Source: Bdellovibrionota bacterium
GTDB taxonomy: Bacteria > Bdellovibrionota > Bdellovibrionia > Bdellovibrionales > JAMPXM01
DNA length: 51,308 bases
Assembly: GCA_963170185.1 (NCBI GenBank)
Contig: CAUJGS010000029.1
Coordinates: 1 to 51,308 of the forward strand
Direction of reading: 5' to 3'
Part shown: positions 48,401-51,308 of the stretch, one piece after another
Layout: each line of letters opens with the position of its first letter
Numbering within the stretch: position 1 is the stretch's first letter
Made by a program: the position numbers and the translations under genes
The notes under the pieces: model-generated
Told to the model about the DNA's origin: nothing
The model's database searches: none
What the model saw: the letters and a program-made list of their open reading frames with translations, nothing else

Positions 48401-49016
48401 CCGGGTCGAAGTGGCGAATGGATTCGATGGTGTCGCCGAAGAGGTCAAAGCGTACGGGCTTGTCGTGTGCGGGAGAAAAAATGTCGACCACGGAGCCGCG
48501 AATCGCGAAGGTCGCGATGTCTTCGACGATTGGTGTTGCGGTGTAACCGAGTCGCGTGAGTTCGTCGCCAAGAGTTTGGGAAATATCCTCGCCTTTTCGG
48601 AACTTAAAGGTTCCGGCCTTAAGGCTTTGTTGAGGAATGGTGCGCTGCGAAAGCGATTCGACGGTGGCTGTGTAGAGATGAAATGGTCGAACATTTCGCA
48701 CATGGTGAATCCACGACACGCGATCTGCGACGGTTCGCGGGTTCGGGTAGAGGCCAGAGTAGGGTGTCACGTCGAACGCGGGAAGATGCCGAACACTCCA
48801 AGATTTGCTGAAAAAAACGACAGCTCGATGAAACTGGCGGGCTTCGTCGTCGCTGGCAAAGACCAAAACATGAGATTCGGGGTGGTCTGACGAGGTGAGA
48901 AGCATGGCAAGAACATCGGGTGAATCAAAACCGGAGACTTCGATTCGTCGTTCGCCGCTTTCTCGGGCACGTCGGATTCCTGCCAGCGTGTGAATCTGAA
49001 GAACGGAATGGTTCAT
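45432..49016 (-). CDS. mfd: Transcription-repair coupling factor Mfd
   Basis: The 1194-residue translocase removes stalled RNA polymerase and recruits UvrA. The N-terminal UvrB-like module spans about residues 1-350. The RNA-polymerase-interacting (CarD-like) domain is near 530-600 (GDKVVHVQHGIGVYEGLKRM). The RecG-like motor has Walker A CGDVGFGKTEVAMRAAF (about 680-695), DEEQRFGV (about 785), SATPIPRTLNMSL and QLRGRVGRS. The C-terminal TRCF domain contains MYLELLEE. The partner UvrA is encoded 33 kb away in this window. Confidence 0.98.
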   Translation of the reverse strand: MNHSVLQIHTLAGIRRARESGERRIEVSGFDSPDVLAMLLTSSDHPESHVLVFASDDEARQFHRAVVFFSKSWSVRHLPAFDVTPYSGLYPNPRTVADRVSWIHHVRNVRPFHLYTATVESLSQRTIPQQSLKAGTFKFRKGEDISQTLGDELTRLGYTATPIVEDIATFAIRGSVVDIFSPAHDKPVRFDLFGDTIESIRHFDPATQRSDDEIREAIILPAKEFVFNDEMRERSTRLFRADLEARMAKPDVTVDESESQVVLHSLAQGNLFPGIDFLLPYIHENFETPLDHINPDVAVWMVNPIETARAGDTLEESTKREFKASQNLAICPNPDSLYRSLEHWNFDHIKATITVSKLAIDQDPFASEENLVSDFGAALGDTDTNDTSSQLKLSTVDLRFAPPTPQNPAGVEALARLQSWREKEETVIVAAGTAAQSQRLAATFEKQDWRTEILAHDEFDWSAVKQRQHADPKLVTLVPRVLDSSFRVPEEHLVFLRDEDFFGRKSRRREKATAINETFKDFTAALAFTDLQMGDKVVHVQHGIGVYEGLKRMSVNGIEGEFLALSYKEGDKLYLPIYRIAQIQKYSGPGGEALIDKLGGTGWAKTKIKVRSQLRELAGELLQLYAKRAQSIRPPFPHDEKANGEFDLFESSFPYDETDDQLKAINAIVHDMATEKPMDRLVCGDVGFGKTEVAMRAAFKAIQGRKQIAVLAPTTVLSFQHLETFQKRFRNWPVNIRALNRFVPPAEQRKTIAEVKDGKVDILVGTHRLLSKDIEFKELGLLIIDEEQRFGVGHKEKIRKLKVGVDTLTLSATPIPRTLNMSLIGIRDLSLINTAPVDRLPTRTFVCKFDEETIRRGIESEIQRGGQVFFLHNRVQSIYGVADTLRKLVPNARIRIGHGQMDEHELEATMVAFFNHEIDVLLSTTIIESGIDNPRANTMFIDNAHQLGLSQLYQLRGRVGRSKERAYCYLLIPPNKRIEKDAQERLKVIQENTALGSGITIAHHDLELRGAGNLLGEDQSGHIEAVGYEMYLELLEETIKELKGEEIIESIEPDINVRVQALIPDTYMPDIRIRLAWYRTLSQIESPEDLDRIEEQMSDQFGRPPEQVINLLGLMLIRSLCRKLGIRDLSSGPKAISLAFTAQTKVPPQEVVQLTAREKGRISLTPDMRLNIRMDTITWPKIYEELLAIERLCP

Positions 49017-49034
49017 ATGCCTGCCGAATTTCCT

Positions 49035-49064
49035 TTGGACCGCATCGCAGCAAATCCTTGTAAT
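49035..49064 (+). promoter_or_regulatory. Candidate sigma-70-type promoter for the nuo operon
   Basis: TTGGAC (49035-49040) and TGTAAT (49059-49064) are separated by 18 nt and lie 79 nt before nuoA, in the 126-nt gap between the divergent mfd and nuoA starts. Four of six and five of six bases match the consensus hexamers. The gap also has AGGAG (49131-49135) as the nuoA ribosome-binding site. Confidence 0.4.
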
Positions 49065-49142
49065 CTCAGTTCTTGGAATCCGCGTCGTGCCTCAGTATAA
49101 GGAGCTAAACGCATCACGGAGTCTCAACTTTAGGAGCCTACC

Positions 49143-49544
49143 ATGTCCCCAGTCGTCGCACCTGCAACGGCATCGAGTCTGTTGCCCGTCATCATCTTGG
49201 CAGTCATCGTTGTCGCATTCGGTCTCGTCATCGTCTTTGGAACATCCTTACTTGGTCCAAAGAGAACCGTAAAGTCCAAGGCGCAAATGATGCCGTACGA
49301 GTGCGGAATTCCCGGAACCGAAACAAACGACACCAAGATCTCGATCAAGTTTTACCTGACGGCGATCCTCTTCATTCTCTTCGATATCGAAATCATCTTC
49401 ATGTATCCGTGGGCCATTAAATTCTTGGACTCGATCAAAGAAGGTATGGGTGGCTACATGTTGGCGACGATGGGTGTCTTTGTGCTCCTCTTCGTTATTG
49501 GTTTGATCTGGGAAGTAAAATCGAAAGCGCTGGACTGGAAGTAA
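49143..49544 (+). CDS. nuoA: NADH-quinone oxidoreductase subunit A
   Basis: The 133-residue membrane subunit of complex I has three helices (about 14-36, 70-92, 101-124). The conserved loop YECGIPG (53-59) and KFYLTAILFILFDIEIIFMYPWA are family hallmarks. It sits at the junction of the membrane and peripheral arms near the quinone site. Four nt separate its stop from nuoH; the genes usually found between them (nuoB, C, D, E, F, G) are not here. Confidence 0.96.
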   Translation: MSPVVAPATASSLLPVIILAVIVVAFGLVIVFGTSLLGPKRTVKSKAQMMPYECGIPGTETNDTKISIKFYLTAILFILFDIEIIFMYPWAIKFLDSIKEGMGGYMLATMGVFVLLFVIGLIWEVKSKALDWK

Positions 49545-49548
49545 GCTA

Positions 49549-50700
49549 ATGGGAAAAGACGTTTTTGAAGTCACAGTGAATATTCTGAAGATGTTCGTCA
49601 TCTTCCTGATGATGGTACAGGCCGTGCCGATTCTCGTTTGGTTGGAGCGCCGAGGTTCGGCTTTCATCCAAAACCGATTGGGGCCAAACCGCATTGGACC
49701 TTTGGGGCTTTTGCAGCTGCTTGCGGATGCCGTGAAGTTCTTGTTCAAACAGTCGTTTGTTCCAGAGAAGAGCGTTGCGCCTCTTTACTATTTTGCGCCA
49801 GTTATGGCGTTGATCCCGGGTGCTCTGGCGTTCAACTCGATTCCGCTCTCGATCCCTATTAACATTCAACCATTCGAAATGGCTGGCCAGACATGGGGGC
49901 CGTACACGTTTGCATTCCAAGGTTACGACCTTGGAATCGGCATCGTCTTTATCCTCGGGATCTCTTCGCTCGCGGTTTACGGATTGATGATGGCGGGCTG
50001 GGGTTCTTCGAACAAGTACTCGCTGATGGGTGCGGTTCGTGCGACAGCTCAGGCGATTTCTTACGAACTCGCGCTTTCGCTTTCGCTAGTCGGAATTCTG
50101 ATGGTTTACGGTACGTTCTCGTTCCGTGAGATCGTCGACATTCAGACGGGCCCTCTGACATTCAAAGCGTTTGGCGGCGAGCATATCGTGAGCTGGCTTC
50201 CTAACTGGGGAATCTTCTTTCAGCCGTTGGGTGCACTGATCTTCTTCGCGGCGACGTTCGCTGAAGCTAACCGTTTGCCGTTTGACTTGCCAGAGGCGGA
50301 AGGTGAATTGGTCGCGGGATTCCACACGGAATATGCCGGATTCAATCTACTTTTGTTCTACATCGGTGAATACGGCCACATGATGGTCGCAAGTGCGTTG
50401 CTCGCAACATTCTATTTTGGCGGTTATTCGTTCCCTGGATTGAATCCAGCAGACGTTTTGACTTACATGCAAAGCGTGACGGGTGGAGCGAACTCTGCGT
50501 CGATTTTGACCGCTGTGGTTTTCCATCTCGTGCTGCTGGCGAAGGTTGCGATCTTCCTGTGGATCTTCATCCACGTGCGCTGGACACTGCCGCGTTTCCG
50601 TTATGACCACCTGATGAGCCTCGGTTGGAAAACAATGTTGCCTTGGGCGCTCGCAAACGCGTGCTTCACGGCTATTTGGATGTGGCTGGGCCACCGTTAA
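49549..50700 (+). CDS. nuoH: NADH-quinone oxidoreductase subunit H
   Basis: The 383-residue membrane subunit forms the quinone chamber of complex I. Eight hydrophobic helices are visible. WLERRGSAFIQNRLGPNRIGP (about 28-48) and EANRLPFDLPEAEGELVAGFHTEYAG are strict family motifs, the latter containing the acidic residues near the quinone tunnel. The ATG is 4 nt after nuoA. nuoI, normally between nuoH and nuoJ, is absent here. Confidence 0.97.
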   Translation: MGKDVFEVTVNILKMFVIFLMMVQAVPILVWLERRGSAFIQNRLGPNRIGPLGLLQLLADAVKFLFKQSFVPEKSVAPLYYFAPVMALIPGALAFNSIPLSIPINIQPFEMAGQTWGPYTFAFQGYDLGIGIVFILGISSLAVYGLMMAGWGSSNKYSLMGAVRATAQAISYELALSLSLVGILMVYGTFSFREIVDIQTGPLTFKAFGGEHIVSWLPNWGIFFQPLGALIFFAATFAEANRLPFDLPEAEGELVAGFHTEYAGFNLLLFYIGEYGHMMVASALLATFYFGGYSFPGLNPADVLTYMQSVTGGANSASILTAVVFHLVLLAKVAIFLWIFIHVRWTLPRFRYDHLMSLGWKTMLPWALANACFTAIWMWLGHR

Positions 50701-50715
50701 GAGAGGAAAATTCTA

Positions 50716-51255
50716 ATGCCGGTTCTTTCTGAAAATCTCTTATTCTTTATCTTGGCGGGTCTTACGATTTTTTCGGGCTTGATGGTGATCCTGCAATCAA
50801 ACCCGATCTTCTGCGCACTCGCACTTGCGATGACAATGATCTCGATTGCCGGGATCTTTGCATCTCTTGGGGCGTGGTTCGTTGCGGGCGTTCAGCTGAT
50901 CGTCTACGCGGGCGCGGTCATGGTTCTCTTTGTCATGGTTCTGATGCTCTTTGATCTCAAAGACGAGGTGCGGGCGTTTTCTCGCGGCATCGTGTCTGGT
51001 TTCGTGAAGATCGCGTCGGTCGGCGTGATCGGTGGAGTTGTGACGGCGGCGATCTGGATGTCGGCGGAAACAGTGTTCCCGACGACACCGTCTGGGCTAC
51101 AGGTTTCGGCGACGCAGTCGACAAAGCAGCTCGCGGATTTGCTCTTTAAGAAATACATCTTCTCGTTCGAAGCGATGGGAGCCTTGCTCTTGATCATCGC
51201 GATTGGCGCGGTGGCACTCTCGCGCATCCAAGGAGGAACTCATGCCGATCGCTGA
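50716..51255 (+). CDS. nuoJ: NADH-quinone oxidoreductase subunit J
   Basis: A 179-residue membrane subunit of complex I with five helices. The family core is SNPIFCALALAMTMISIAG followed by the AGVQLIVYAGAVMVLFVMVLMLFD stretch (about 56-79), which holds the conserved glycine/tyrosine pi-bulge helix. GAGAGGA-type sequence lies upstream of the ATG. It overlaps nuoK by 14 nt. Confidence 0.95.
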   Translation: MPVLSENLLFFILAGLTIFSGLMVILQSNPIFCALALAMTMISIAGIFASLGAWFVAGVQLIVYAGAVMVLFVMVLMLFDLKDEVRAFSRGIVSGFVKIASVGVIGGVVTAAIWMSAETVFPTTPSGLQVSATQSTKQLADLLFKKYIFSFEAMGALLLIIAIGAVALSRIQGGTHADR

Positions 51256-51308
51256 TTCATTGGCAAACGTCGGTCTTAGCCACTATCTGGTTTTGTCGGC
51301 GATCCTTT
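51242..51308 (+). CDS. nuoK: NADH-quinone oxidoreductase subunit K (partial, 5' end only)
   Basis: Only the first 22 codons are in the window (MPIADSLANVG then LSHYLVLSAIL), which match the start of NuoK: the L-x-HYLxLSAILF entry into its first helix. The ATG is preceded by GGAGG and overlaps the nuoJ end. The rest lies beyond the right edge. Confidence 0.85.
   Translation, partial: MPIADSLANVGLSHYLVLSAIL

Noticed and set aside
47973-48890. A 305-codon open frame antisense to the mfd N-terminal part.
   Set aside because: It lies wholly inside mfd, has no ribosome-binding site or recognisable domain, and the mfd protein is intact there.

Overview
This window is the chromosome-origin region of a Gram-negative bacterium that most resembles the predatory Bdellovibrionota (Bdellovibrio and relatives). 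That assignment is an inference from gene order and protein character, not from a search. The supporting features are the dnaA-dnaN-recF-gyrB-gyrA block facing away from rpmH-rnpA-yidD-yidC-jag-mnmE-mnmG-rsmG-parA-parB, a bactofilin gene touching parB, F1Fo-ATP synthase genes split into two clusters around the origin, and many exported or lipoprotein-type proteins. No rRNA, tRNA, CRISPR array, insertion sequence, prophage or other mobile element was seen. Codon use looks uniform and genes are tightly packed.

Left part (1-12.4 kb). The 5' part of sdhA and all of sdhC (succinate dehydrogenase) run leftward. A 240-nt divergent control region with a perfect 16-bp palindrome separates them from a rightward block: etfB-etfA (electron transfer flavoprotein), a DUF374-type acyltransferase, three consecutive parvulin-type peptidyl-prolyl isomerase/chaperone genes, pdxA, a phosphomannomutase/phosphoglucomutase and uvrA. 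The three isomerase genes plus pdxA form an expanded version of the surA-pdxA locus.

Left of the origin (12.4-26 kb). All genes run leftward, with replication. They are dnaA, dnaN, recF, gyrB, gyrA, a TPR lipoprotein, the Fo genes atpZ, atpI, atpB and atpE ending at a clear terminator, and then a large uncharacterised protein with a pseudo-receiver domain. The dnaN-dnaA gap holds the best origin-unwinding element: an AT-rich tract, DnaA-trios, a GC cluster and a DnaA box in exact succession. Two further DnaA boxes lie on the other side of dnaA.

Right of the origin (26-43 kb). All genes but one run rightward: ribosomal protein L34, RNase P protein, the YidD/YidC membrane-insertion pair, the RNA-binding protein Jag, the tRNA-modification enzymes MnmE/MnmG, RsmG, ParA/ParB, the bactofilin and the atpF'-F-H-A-G-D-C operon, which closes with a perfect terminator. 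Two parS sites bracket the exception, a single reversed lipoprotein gene just before parA. This links chromosome segregation, the cell-pole scaffold and the origin in one 4-kb stretch.

Right end (43-51.3 kb). A small uncharacterised ORF begins upstream of the atp terminator and reads through it. It converges on an exported NagZ-like glycosidase, which lies downstream of mfd. A rightward NADH dehydrogenase operon follows with only nuoA, nuoH, nuoJ and the start of nuoK, so the other subunits must be encoded elsewhere or be absent.
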